Of a stretch of DNA of 64,000 nucleotides, positions 56,395 to 64,000 are shown in pieces. A program made the position numbers and the translations under genes. The notes below the pieces were generated by a model. It saw only the letters and a list, made by a program, of their open reading frames with translations, searched no databases and was not told where the DNA came from. Within the stretch, counting starts at the first letter, position 1, and every line of letters starts with the position of its first letter. Source of the stretch: Alteromonas gracilis (GTDB taxonomy: Bacteria > Pseudomonadota > Gammaproteobacteria > Enterobacterales > Alteromonadaceae). The DNA lies in contig NZ_PVNO01000002.1 in assembly GCF_002993325.1 (NCBI RefSeq), positions 186,001 to 250,000 on the forward strand, in the 5' to 3' direction.

Positions 56395-57300
56395 TCAAAG
56401 CACATAGTCTAAATACGTGGTAATAATTTCGTGTTTAAACAACAGGGTTAACCATCCAGCTACAGCGAGATAAGGGCCAAAAGGAATAGCTAGCGACTTT
56501 CCTTTGTTTTGAATAATCATGATCAGAATACCTGCAATCGCGCCAACAAGTGATGACAGTAATATAATAACGGGCAGCCCTTGCCAGCCGGTAAATGCCC
56601 CGAGTGCAGCTAACAATTTAAAGTCGCCGTAACCCATGCCTTCCTTGCCTGTAACCAGCTTAAACAGCCAATATACCGACCATAAACTTAAATAGCCTGC
56701 CGCTGCGCCAATAATAGCATCGGTCGTACCAACAAAAATGTTTTGAGTGCTCAACAGTAGCCCAAGCCAAAGCAGAGGAAGGGTGAGCTGGTCGGGCAGT
56801 AACATTTTGTCTAAATCGATAAATAGCAGTGCAACAAGCACATAGGTGAACGCGACAGCCCACAGCGCTTGAGACGTAACGCCAAACTGATAGGCCGCGA
56901 ATGTACAAGCTATTGCTGTGAAAAGCTCAACAAGCGGGTAGCGAATTGAAATCCCGGTTTTACATTCCGCGCATTTACCTTTTAAAAACAGGTAGCTGAT
57001 AACAGGAATATTTTCCCACGCACGAATTTTATGACCGCAGCTTGGGCAGGTACTGTCGGGTTTTATAAGGTTAAAAGGCTCGTCTGGCGTGGCTGATTTA
57101 TCATTAGCAGATGTGGAAATACCCTCATTTCCGCTATCGCTAAAATAGCTTTCATACTCTTGCTGCCAGCTGCGCTCCATCATGATAGGCAAACGGTAAA
57201 TTACTACATTTAAAAAGCTGCCCACCATTAGGCTTACAAGGAAAACAAGGCAATAGAAAATAGCGGGGTAGAGCTGGCTAAGCGTTATGATGGCATCCAT
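56395..57300 (-). CDS. pilD: Type IV prepilin peptidase / N-methyltransferase PilD
   Basis: A 301-residue polytopic membrane enzyme that cleaves and N-methylates prepilins such as PilA (58727-59176). Two zinc CxxC pairs, CPSCGHKIRAW and CAECKTGIS, are near residues 80-115. The aspartate protease pair is in LLFIDLDKMLLPDQ and GMGYGDFKLLAALG. FLNVVIYRLP is also conserved. It also serves type II secretion where present. Confidence 0.96.
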   Translation of the reverse strand: MDAIITLSQLYPAIFYCLVFLVSLMVGSFLNVVIYRLPIMMERSWQQEYESYFSDSGNEGISTSANDKSATPDEPFNLIKPDSTCPSCGHKIRAWENIPVISYLFLKGKCAECKTGISIRYPLVELFTAIACTFAAYQFGVTSQALWAVAFTYVLVALLFIDLDKMLLPDQLTLPLLWLGLLLSTQNIFVGTTDAIIGAAAGYLSLWSVYWLFKLVTGKEGMGYGDFKLLAALGAFTGWQGLPVIILLSSLVGAIAGILIMIIQNKGKSLAIPFGPYLAVAGWLTLLFKHEIITTYLDYVL

Positions 57301-57361
57301 GAAGTGTAGGTCTTTTAATTTTATTAATGGTCGATAAAGGGCTTGGCGTTTAGCCTATTAT

Positions 57362-57384
57362 AAAGCGCCGTTAGCAGGCGCTTT
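57362..57384 (-). terminator. Probable hairpin terminator after pilC
   Basis: 8-base-pair stem AAAGCGCC / GGCGCTTT with a seven-base loop in the 142-base gap between pilC and pilD. The minus-strand tail is TTTATAATA, a weak T tract, so read-through to pilD is likely. Confidence 0.5.
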
Positions 57385-57442
57385 AGCTAAATTCAATTTA
57401 TGTGCTTTAAGCTAAGGGTATTTATAATTTTGCTTTCGTACG

Positions 57443-58651
57443 TTATACCACGTTACCCATTTCGAATATAGGTAAGTACATAGCCACAATCAGGCCACCG
57501 ATAACTACACCCAGTACCGCCATGATCATAGGTTCAAGCAAACTGGTTAAACCGTCTACCATGTCATCAACTTCAGCTTCGTAAATGGTGGCTATCTTGC
57601 TTAGCATTTCGTCTACGGCACCGGACTCCTCACCAATGGCAATCATCTGGGTCACCATGTCGGGGAATACTTGGGTAGCGCGCATAGCAACATGCATAGG
57701 CATACCGCCAGCCACTTCTTTACGAATATATAGTATCGCGTCTCGGTAAACTGCGTTGCCGGAAGCCCCAGCGGCCGATTCAAGTGCACCAATTAGCGGA
57801 ACACCTGCCGCAAAGGTAGTGGCCAAAGTGCGGGTAAAACGAGCGATACTGGCTTTTTTCAGTATTTCGCCAATAACCGGAATTTTTAAAATGTTGCGGT
57901 CTACACTATCGCGTAACTTTTGGCTGCGCCTATGAGCACGCACAAACATAAAGCCTGCAGCAGCCACACCCATGGCGATAAAAATACCGTAGTCTTGCAC
58001 AAAACGCGAAATCCCAAGCACAAATACGGTAAACGCGGGCAGCTCAGCGCCAAAACTACTGAAGATTTCTTCAAACTGGGGCACAACGAAAATAAGCAAT
58101 ATAGTTGTAACAATAAAAGCAACAACCAAAACGGCGATTGGGTAGAACATCGCTTTCTTGATTTTTGATTTTAGTGCTTCAGCTTTTTCTTTATAGGTGG
58201 CAATTCGGTCATAGATGGTTTCAAGGGCACCCGACTGTTCACCGGTATAAACCAAGTCACAGTATAAATCATCAAAATAGAGGGGGTGTTTTCTCAATGC
58301 AGAAGATAGCGGATTACCTGATTTAACTTCTTCAGTAATTTCGCCAAGCAATTTGCGCATTGACGGGTTAGCGTGACCTTGCGCGATCATTTCCAGGGAT
58401 TGAATAAGGGTTACACCAGCGGCCAGCATGGTAGCAATTTGCCGTGAAATAACAGAAATATCAGCGGGGGTAATTTTCTTGGCGCCGCCAAACAGAGGTG
58501 TTGCGAGTTTTTTTACTTTATTCGCAGAAATTCCTTGGCGACGGAGTAGATTTTTTGCTTCTGAGAGCGAAGTAGCTGAAATTTCGCCTTTGCGAGCTTG
58601 ACCGTTACGATCTTTTCCCTGCCAAGTGAATACAGTAGCTGCTTTTGCCAT
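57443..58651 (-). CDS. pilC: Type IV pilus inner-membrane platform protein PilC
   Basis: A 402-residue GspF-family protein with two homologous halves, each a helical cytoplasmic domain and transmembrane helices (about 165-185, 215-235, 375-395). Motifs: TPLFGGAKKITPADISVISRQIATMLAAGV, GNPLSSAL and the second-half RFTRTLATTFAAGVPL. It organises the pilus base and contacts PilB and PilT. It is preceded at once by the pilA terminator; the usual pilB is not there. Confidence 0.95.
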   Translation of the reverse strand: MAKAATVFTWQGKDRNGQARKGEISATSLSEAKNLLRRQGISANKVKKLATPLFGGAKKITPADISVISRQIATMLAAGVTLIQSLEMIAQGHANPSMRKLLGEITEEVKSGNPLSSALRKHPLYFDDLYCDLVYTGEQSGALETIYDRIATYKEKAEALKSKIKKAMFYPIAVLVVAFIVTTILLIFVVPQFEEIFSSFGAELPAFTVFVLGISRFVQDYGIFIAMGVAAAGFMFVRAHRRSQKLRDSVDRNILKIPVIGEILKKASIARFTRTLATTFAAGVPLIGALESAAGASGNAVYRDAILYIRKEVAGGMPMHVAMRATQVFPDMVTQMIAIGEESGAVDEMLSKIATIYEAEVDDMVDGLTSLLEPMIMAVLGVVIGGLIVAMYLPIFEMGNVV

Positions 58652-58660
58652 AAACTTTAA

Positions 58661-58700
58661 TCCAAAAAAAATTAAAAAACCCAGTCAAAAACTGGGTTTT
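58661..58700 (-). terminator. Rho-independent terminator of pilA
   Basis: Ten-base-pair stem (AAAACCCAGT / ACTGGGTTTT) with a five-base loop. On the minus strand it is followed by TTTTAATTTTTTTT. It lies in the 75-base gap between pilA and pilC. Confidence 0.92.
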
Positions 58701-58726
58701 ATGGTTTCAAACGTTGGCAACTAGAC

Positions 58727-59176
58727 CTAGCAAAGAGTTGTAGGGTTGCAAGTAGCAGTCCACGTAACGTTACCGTTTCCGCCTACAGCAGGTGTAAGAG
58801 TATAGGTCGCAGGGGTAGTGCCGTCTGATTGCGTTACGCCAGAATCAGCTGATGCGGTTGCAACGATAGCTCCATTAGAAGTTGACACTAGTACCATTGC
58901 AGTTGTGTAGCCATTAGTAGCGGTAGTAATATCTGTTGGAATTCCGTTAGAACCGCCATCACAGTTCGCTAAGGTATCGTCAACAGTCTGAGCACAGATT
59001 TCTACAGCCGTTTTTGCTGCTGCCGTCGCATTAGTAACTTCAGTAAAACGCGCTTTTTGCGTGTAGTTCTGATACGCAGGCAACGCGATTGCTGCAAGGA
59101 TACCGATAATGGCAACAACAATCATTAGTTCGATTAGGGTGAAACCCTTTTGGTTTTTAGTATTCATGTTCATCAT
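58727..59176 (-). CDS. pilA: Type IV major pilin PilA
   Basis: A 149-residue type IVa prepilin. Start ATG 59176 follows GGAGA. The short leader ends KNQKG and is cut before [28 protein letters not shown]; Phe+1 and Glu+5 are present. The globular part has two likely disulfides or a loop: Cys in [18 protein letters not shown] and the C-terminal D-region pair [10 protein letters not shown]. It is rich in Thr and Ala with few charged residues. PilD to process it is encoded close by. Confidence 0.95.
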   Translation of the reverse strand: MMNMNTKNQKGFTLIELMIVVAIIGILAAIALPAYQNYTQKARFTEVTNATAAAKTAVEICAQTVDDTLANCDGGSNGIPTDITTATNGYTTAMVLVSTSNGAIVATASADSGVTQSDGTTPATYTLTPAVGGNGNVTWTATCNPTTLC

Positions 59177-59203
59177 GGTTTTTCTCCGGGACGCGTATAA
59201 CAC

Positions 59204-59575
59204 GCTAAGTTAAATCTAATTCAAATTGACGTTTATACCCGAGTCGTCCTTTTCAACGCCCCTGGTACTTGATACTCAGTATAGAATTTTATTTGGTACT
59301 GACAAGTATAAGCGAATATACGTATGTCTAGCTTTTGCAGTATGACATGGTTCGCTAGCCCATGGCAGGCCTGTTTACTTAAACTTTCGTATAAATCTTA
59401 ATGACTTAGCTATGTATATCCATTTATACACAGAGAAACATGACGAGAAATAACTGGGGATTTGCGCGAGTTGTCGTATCTATGGCCATACTACAACTCA
59501 CGCTTTTCTGCTTCGCTACAAACTAAGGTGTTGGCACCTAGTTAGCTGTCTAAAACGCCTTTATAAACTCTACTA
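59204..59575. promoter_or_regulatory. Intergenic region between nadC and pilA
   Basis: This 372-base stretch must hold the pilA promoter. No convincing sigma54 or sigma70 element was found by eye. At 59521-59543 a hairpin with a one-base bulge (AACTA-GGTG / CACC-TAGTT) followed on the minus strand by TTAGTTTG is the probable terminator of nadC. Otherwise I see nothing definite. Confidence 0.4.
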
Positions 59576-60436
59576 CTAAGACAAAGTAATCCGCAGCGAC
59601 AAATCAATCGCCTGAACATGTTTAGTTAAAGCGCCAGATGAGATGTAATCTACACCTAGTTGTGCAAGTGATGCCAGTCGTTCATCAGTGATGTTTCCTG
59701 ATACTTCCAGTTTACATTGACCTTTATTAAGCGCTACTGCCTGTTGGATCTGTTCGTTAGAAAAGTTATCTAGCATTACAATATCTGCACCTGCAGATAG
59801 GGCTTGCTCAAGTTCTTCCAAATTCTCTACTTCTACTTCAACAGGCTTACCCGGCATCATCGACTTCGCTCTGCTAACAGCTTTTTCAATATTGCCGCAA
59901 GAAAAGATGTGGTTCTCTTTAATCAGAAAAGCGTCGAACAGGCCAACACGATGGTTTTGACCACCGCCACAGCGCACTGCGTATTTCTGTGCATAGCGAA
60001 GGCCGGGCAAGGTTTTGCGGGTATCTAGAATTTTAGTATTAGAGCCAGCTAAGAATTTAGCGTAAAACGCGGTTACGGTTGCAGTGGCTGATAGGGTCTG
60101 CAAAAAGTTAAGTGCCGTGCGTTCAGCAGTCAATATGGCTCGAGCAGAGCCCTCTAAACTCACCAGAACGGTGTCGGCTTCAACCTTATCACCGTCTTTT
60201 ACATGCCAGGTTAGCGATACAGACTCATCGATAAGCGCAAACGCCTGGTTTGCCCATGCGATCCCGCAAACAACGCAAGGCTCCCGCGTAATAATAGTGG
60301 CTTTTGCATTAACGCTCTCATCTATCAAGTTTGCGGTAATGTCGTTCGCGGCATTTAGCTCGCCGCCAAGATCTTCAACAAGCGCGTTAGATACTTGCTC
60401 TCGAATTGCTTGCATGTCTGGTGATGTCATCTTCAT
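59576..60436 (-). CDS. nadC: Quinolinate phosphoribosyltransferase NadC
   Basis: A 286-residue enzyme converting quinolinate and PRPP to nicotinate mononucleotide in NAD synthesis. Seen: EDLGGELNAANDITA, ERTALNFLQTLSATAT, ILDTRKTLPGLRYAQKYAVRCGGGQNHRVGL (PRPP/quinolinate site), and VEVEVENLEEL, IVMLDNFS, LEVSGNIT. Adjacent to pilin genes as in E. coli. Confidence 0.97.
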   Translation of the reverse strand: MKMTSPDMQAIREQVSNALVEDLGGELNAANDITANLIDESVNAKATIITREPCVVCGIAWANQAFALIDESVSLTWHVKDGDKVEADTVLVSLEGSARAILTAERTALNFLQTLSATATVTAFYAKFLAGSNTKILDTRKTLPGLRYAQKYAVRCGGGQNHRVGLFDAFLIKENHIFSCGNIEKAVSRAKSMMPGKPVEVEVENLEELEQALSAGADIVMLDNFSNEQIQQAVALNKGQCKLEVSGNITDERLASLAQLGVDYISSGALTKHVQAIDLSLRITLS

Positions 60437-60461
60437 CGCTGTGATCTGTGTTATGGTCTAC

Positions 60462-60980
60462 TTAAAGGGTACGCAATATTAACCAATCTCCGCGCTGAGT
60501 AAACTCTAATTGGCGAAGAACGCTCATTCCAAGCAGTATATGGTCATCTTGCATACCGGGGTTTAAGTTTGCTTTTACATCGCGCACCACAATTTCACCT
60601 ATGCGCAACGTATTAATGGTCGATTCGACAACTCTCACTACGCCATTGGCTGTGCTGGCTAACCCTTCACGCCCTGCTTTGAGCTGCAGTTTATTTGCCA
60701 GGTGAGCGGGTACGGCCACGTCGGTCGCGCCGGTATCCACAAGAAATACAACCTCTTCGCCATTGATATAACCTGATGTTACATAGTGACCTTGGCGATT
60801 TTGCTTAAGACGGACCTCGGTTTGGGAACCAATACGCTCGGATGTTGGTTCGGTATTGGGGTTGATTTGTTTTTCTAGCAAATCTGAGAAGACAAAAACC
60901 AGTAGCCCAAAGCCGCAAATCCAGGCAAGCGCCACCATCCATTTGCCCGTTGATGTTGTCGGGTCTTGTTGTTCATTCAT
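60462..60980 (-). CDS. Retropepsin-like aspartic protease, membrane-anchored
   Basis: A 172-residue protein with one N-terminal transmembrane helix (about 13-30) and a periplasmic retropepsin-like domain. The catalytic motif is FLVDTGATDVAVP near residue 83, and the second hallmark is HILLGMSVLRQLEF near 150. It belongs to the clan AA single-domain bacterial aspartic proteases. Substrate unknown. It lies between nadC and ampD, an extra gene compared with E. coli. Confidence 0.85.
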   Translation of the reverse strand: MNEQQDPTTSTGKWMVALAWICGFGLLVFVFSDLLEKQINPNTEPTSERIGSQTEVRLKQNRQGHYVTSGYINGEEVVFLVDTGATDVAVPAHLANKLQLKAGREGLASTANGVVRVVESTINTLRIGEIVVRDVKANLNPGMQDDHILLGMSVLRQLEFTQRGDWLILRTL

Positions 60981-61196
60981 GCTTAACCCTTTCTATTCAT
61001 GGTGTGCATTATACCTTAAACAGTCGGTTTTTCTGCAAAGGCCTAAGCGAAAGTCTAGGGCCAGGCTTAATTATTTGCCCAGACCATTGACTAAATAAAC
61101 TGGTCCAAATCACTGGAAGCTTTTATAGCTCTATACACTTATAAACCTATACAATGTAGGCTACTACGCAGAAAATCAATTATCGAAGCAAATATC

Positions 61197-61736
61197 ATGG
61201 TGCTCTACAATAACGCTCGCTACACATCGAGCCCGCATTTCGACGCCCGTCCTGACGGCACAGACGTAAGCCTACTAGTCATACACAATATCTCACTGCC
61301 GCCTTCACAATTTGGTACGCCTGGCATTCGACAATTGTTTACTGGCACGCTAAATCCAGAAGAACATCCTTTTTATAAAGAAATTGCTGGTTTACGGGTT
61401 TCCGCTCACTGCGTGATATATCGAACCGGCGAAATAGAACAATTTGTACCTTTCGAGCAGCGGGCATGGCATGCAGGTGTATCTTCATTTCAGGGCCGTA
61501 GCCGCTGTAATGATTACGCCATTGGTATTGAACTAGAAGGTACAGATACCTTGCCCTTTACCGATGCGCAGTATAAAGCACTCGGTGAACTCACGGAATT
61601 CATTACAAGGCACTATCCTCGGATCACTTTAGGGCGTATCGTAGGTCATAATGATATTGCGCCTGGTCGAAAAACTGATCCGGGCGAGGCATTTGATTGG
61701 GCAAGGTACAGAATGCGCGTTGCTGGGCTTTCGTAA
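61197..61736 (+). CDS. ampD: 1,6-anhydro-MurNAc-L-alanine amidase AmpD
   Basis: A 179-residue cytoplasmic zinc amidase that splits anhydro-muropeptides during cell-wall recycling, and so lowers beta-lactamase induction where AmpR/AmpC exist. LLVIHNISLPP carries a zinc His, CNDYAIGIELEGTD the catalytic Glu, and VGHNDIAPGRKTDPGEAF the second zinc His, Lys and the zinc Asp. No ampC is in the window. It is followed by ampE, 42 bases on. Confidence 0.96.
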   Translation: MVLYNNARYTSSPHFDARPDGTDVSLLVIHNISLPPSQFGTPGIRQLFTGTLNPEEHPFYKEIAGLRVSAHCVIYRTGEIEQFVPFEQRAWHAGVSSFQGRSRCNDYAIGIELEGTDTLPFTDAQYKALGELTEFITRHYPRITLGRIVGHNDIAPGRKTDPGEAFDWARYRMRVAGLS

Positions 61737-61778
61737 TAAAACTCAGGTCCGCCGCAGGAACAAGGAAACACAATACCT

Positions 61779-62696
61779 ATGATGTTAATGAGCTTGCTAT
61801 TAGTTCTCAGTCTTGAACGGTTGATAACCAAAACACCGAATTGGCATATCGAAAAGTATGCCGCTCAATATCGTGACTTTCTTCACGATAAAGGTCTGCT
61901 AAAGCTTAAAAATAGTGAAGAAGAAAGTGAGAGGGAAACTAATGAAGAAAGGCCATCCGCTCCCTCTGCGGCACTTTATTTCTCTCTCTTACTTCCAGCA
62001 GTGCTGCTTGGGGCCATTGAATATTGGTTGCTTGGGGCATTTCTCACCTTTATTGAACAGAGCATAGTATTGTTTATTTGTATTGGCTGCCCGGTATTGA
62101 GGGCGGTCTACAAGAATTTTCTTAATGCTGCTGACCGGGGCGATCTTCAGGCATGCAGTATGTATACCGATCAATTAGGGCATTGCGGCAGTCAAACAGA
62201 CAGTGACGGCACTGCCGGAGCAGAAGGTAAAAGCTTTGGTCAACATCTTACTTGGCTTAACTATCAGCATTATGCAGCAGTGATGTTGTGGTTTATCGCC
62301 TTTGGTGCACCGGGGGCGTTGTTCTATAGCTTAAGTCGAAGCACAACGGAAGCATTGTGTGATGCTAATCATCCTTTAAAGGTGGCCGCAGGTAGGCTCA
62401 TGTTTGCGCTAGATTATATTCCTGTCCGGATAACGGCCTTCGGTATGTTGATGATGGGACATTTTTCCCGAGCGCTTCCAGAGTGGCTAAAATATGCCCT
62501 TCAATTCGATGTTTCTGCATACGATGTGCTGACAAAAATTTCCTCAAAAGCCGAGGTGCTCACGCCAGATGAACAGCAGCTACAGGCTGAAAATGCAGCA
62601 GTAGAGCCCAAGGTGCTTGTAAAGTTAGCAAAACGTAATGTTATTTTTCTGCTAGCCATTACCTCGGCTTTAACACTTGTAGGTAGCTTGGCATAG
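61779..62696 (+). CDS. ampE: AmpE inner-membrane protein
   Basis: A 305-residue membrane protein with about four helices (LLLVLSLERLI at the start, then near 75-110, 165-190, 285-303). Conserved pieces include HYAAVMLWFIAFGAPGALFYSLSR and LDYIPVRITAFGMLMMGHF. AmpE is paired with AmpD in enterobacteria; its role is not firmly known. Starts at ATG 61779; a second ATG follows at once. Confidence 0.9.
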   Translation: MMLMSLLLVLSLERLITKTPNWHIEKYAAQYRDFLHDKGLLKLKNSEEESERETNEERPSAPSAALYFSLLLPAVLLGAIEYWLLGAFLTFIEQSIVLFICIGCPVLRAVYKNFLNAADRGDLQACSMYTDQLGHCGSQTDSDGTAGAEGKSFGQHLTWLNYQHYAAVMLWFIAFGAPGALFYSLSRSTTEALCDANHPLKVAAGRLMFALDYIPVRITAFGMLMMGHFSRALPEWLKYALQFDVSAYDVLTKISSKAEVLTPDEQQLQAENAAVEPKVLVKLAKRNVIFLLAITSALTLVGSLA

Positions 62697-62730
62697 CCAA
62701 TATTTTTAACATTTAATAAGTGCCAAATGT

Positions 62731-62761
62731 TTGGTCTGTTTATAATTTGTAGACAGATCAA
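62731..62761. repeat. Inverted repeat in the ampE-pdhR gap
   Basis: TTGGTCTGT (62731-62739) pairs with ACAGATCAA (62753-62761) at eight of nine positions around a 13-base AT-rich loop. Possible operator half-sites or a hairpin ending ampE transcription. The 330-base gap also holds the PdhR site listed separately. Confidence 0.4.
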
Positions 62762-62930
62762 ACCCTTCGCGTCTCATCATTCCTTTGTTTCGCCTCATCA
62801 GACCAGTTCTGATTGTTGCGCTTTTCTTAACAAATTCAACAATAAAGCTTAACACGCAGCAATTCTCACTGTGTTTGCTATGCTTGTGAGTATTTACCTC
62901 GAAATCGATCTGTCTTAAACTAGATAGGTA

Positions 62931-62947
62931 AAATGGTATTACCAATT
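62931..62947. promoter_or_regulatory. PdhR operator
   Basis: AAATGGTATTACCAATT is a TGGT-N3-ACCA palindrome that differs from the E. coli PdhR consensus AATTGGTNNNACCAATT at only one fixed position. It lies about 80 bases before pdhR, so autoregulation and pyruvate-responsive control of the pyruvate dehydrogenase operon are expected. Confidence 0.85.
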
Positions 62948-63026
62948 GTGGCTGTGGAATAATTATCTCTGATTATTTTTTACATTCACTGCTGTTATAT
63001 CAGCGCTGGTTTAAATTAAAGGATAA

Positions 63027-63782
63027 GTGCAACGCATGCGGCAGCAGCGAAAAAAACTCTCTGATGTAATTACCGAGCAACTCGAGTCAATGATACTCGA
63101 CGGTACCTTGTTGGCGGGTCAAAAACTGCCGCCAGAAAGAGAGCTTGCGCTTGAATTCGATGTTTCTCGACCTTCGTTGAGAGAGGCCATTGGCAATCTA
63201 CAGGCACGCGGATTGGTAGAGCGCAAGCAAGGCGGCGGTACATTTGTAAATCGCAACCTTAATTCTGCCATGACCGACCCGCTGATGGACTTAGTGAGTC
63301 AGCGCCCTGAAACTCAGTTTGATTTGCTTGAATTTCGTCACGCCCTTGAAGGAATGGCGGCTTATTACGCGGCGCTTCGCGGTCAACCAGAAGACTATGA
63401 GGCATTAAAGCAAGCATTAAATGACGTGCCTACGCCCAAAGCCCATGAAAGTAAACGTGCTCAAGCAGAGGCGCTAGGTCAGTTTTACATCATTATGGCA
63501 AGAGCATCGCACAATATGGTGCTGTTGCATGTGATGAGCACCATGCAAAGTATGCTGGTGGACAATATTGAACGAAATTTTGACATGTTGGCAGCGCACC
63601 CTGAAGCAGTGGAAGACATTGCCAAGCAGCGTCGTGAAATTGTAGAAGCTATTGCATCTCGCGACCCTGAAGCTGCGCGTCAAGCATGTAATACGCATTT
63701 GGCGTTTATCGAAAAAACGCTTTTAACCATTAATCAACGCGATACACGTGTACAGCGCGCATTGCGACGATTAGAAATTTAG
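63027..63782 (+). CDS. pdhR: Pyruvate dehydrogenase complex repressor PdhR
   Basis: A 251-residue GntR/FadR-family regulator. Winged helix at about 5-75 (KLSDVITEQLE, KLPPERELALEFDVSRPSLREAIGNLQARGLV, GGGTFV) and an all-helical FCD effector domain from about 90 with FRHALEGMAAYYAAL. In E. coli it releases DNA when it binds pyruvate. A matching operator lies upstream. The start is either the GTG preceded closely by AAGGA or ATG three codons later. A pyruvate dehydrogenase gene appears to begin downstream. Confidence 0.95.
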   Translation: MQRMRQQRKKLSDVITEQLESMILDGTLLAGQKLPPERELALEFDVSRPSLREAIGNLQARGLVERKQGGGTFVNRNLNSAMTDPLMDLVSQRPETQFDLLEFRHALEGMAAYYAALRGQPEDYEALKQALNDVPTPKAHESKRAQAEALGQFYIIMARASHNMVLLHVMSTMQSMLVDNIERNFDMLAAHPEAVEDIAKQRREIVEAIASRDPEAARQACNTHLAFIEKTLLTINQRDTRVQRALRRLEI

Positions 63783-63989
63783 TTACTTAGCTTTGCTTTC
63801 AAAAGAGCTAGTTAGCTATTCATTCGCAGAGGCCGGTCAGGTTTTTTCCTGTGCCACTGCAAAAGCAGGTGAGCCAGATTGGGTCACTGTGAGTACAACG
63901 TAATTTAGTTTTCCTTCTTTTAGCGCCTTTATGATAAGAGGCAATGCTAAGGGAGGATTTTCTATATAAGCAAAAAATAGGATGGCACC

Positions 63990-64000
63990 ATGTCTGATAT
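63990..64000 (+). CDS. aceE: Start of a gene, probably aceE (pyruvate dehydrogenase E1)
   Basis: Only ATG TCT GAT AT is in the window (Met-Ser-Asp), preceded by an AGGA ribosome site. The identity is inferred entirely from the pdhR-aceE order and the MSD start common to E1 proteins. The 207-base gap after pdhR holds a small hairpin (CAGG-T6-CCTG near 63839) and no clear promoter. Confidence 0.5.

Noticed and set aside
56323-56404. CRISPR-like array
   Set aside because: The 13-base units are directly adjacent with no spacers.
59204-59400. Sigma54 promoter for pilA
   Set aside because: The best GG-N10-GC spacing on the minus strand (near 59359-59375) matches little else of the consensus and is almost 200 bases from the start.
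1-64000. Mobile elements, prophage, rRNA or tRNA genes
   Set aside because: No transposase, integrase, phage structural gene, terminal repeat, or rRNA/tRNA signature was seen on either strand.

Overview
The window looks like a chromosomal segment of a marine gammaproteobacterium of the order Alteromonadales, most likely Alteromonas. This rests on the protein sequences and on the gene order, which follows the E. coli 2-3 min region (mraZ ... ftsZ-lpxC-secA-mutT ... yacG-zapD-coaE-pilus genes-nadC-ampD-ampE-pdhR-aceE). Nearly all of it is densely coding. I see no rRNA, tRNA, CRISPR array, insertion sequence or prophage.

Layout. 1-1.5 kb: the end of a sensor kinase and a frameshifted EpsH/PEP-CTERM-type response regulator (prsK/prsR). 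1.6-5.2 kb, minus strand: a GFA-like zinc protein, a TPR-GGDEF diguanylate cyclase, and an overlapping ParA / ribbon-helix-helix pair. 5.5-7.3 kb: a peroxiredoxin-glutaredoxin fusion and a secreted alpha/beta hydrolase. 7.4-14.5 kb: a Cus/Czc-type metal efflux unit (His-rich secreted protein, TolC-like, adaptor with CusF-like tail, RND pump). 14.6-17.9 kb: M19 dipeptidase, SapC-family protein, outer-membrane barrel protein.

18.2-41.1 kb: the complete division and cell-wall (dcw) cluster, mraZ-rsmH-ftsL-ftsI-murE-murF-mraY-murD-ftsW-murG-murC-ddl-ftsQ-ftsA-ftsZ, then lpxC, an M23 endopeptidase, secA and mutT. Most dcw genes overlap or abut, so one long transcript is likely. It starts at a promoter with three MraZ boxes; lpxC has its own full-consensus sigma70 promoter with a palindrome in the spacer.

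41.5-53.3 kb: a plus-strand chemosensory operon placed between mutT and yacG, which are adjacent in E. coli. It encodes a soluble receptor with two signalling tips, a protein with three CheW domains, CheB, a HEAT-repeat protein, CheR, CheY, a large CheA, a small STAS-like protein, a ParA ATPase, a second CheY-like regulator and a membrane receptor with no periplasmic sensor. No flagellar genes accompany it. This is the best candidate in the window for an incompletely described system.

53.5-64 kb: an AstE/aspartoacylase-family protein, yacG, zapD, coaE, pilD, pilC, pilA (pilB is missing from its usual place), nadC, a retropepsin-like protease, ampD, ampE, pdhR with a near-perfect PdhR operator, and the first codons of what is probably aceE.
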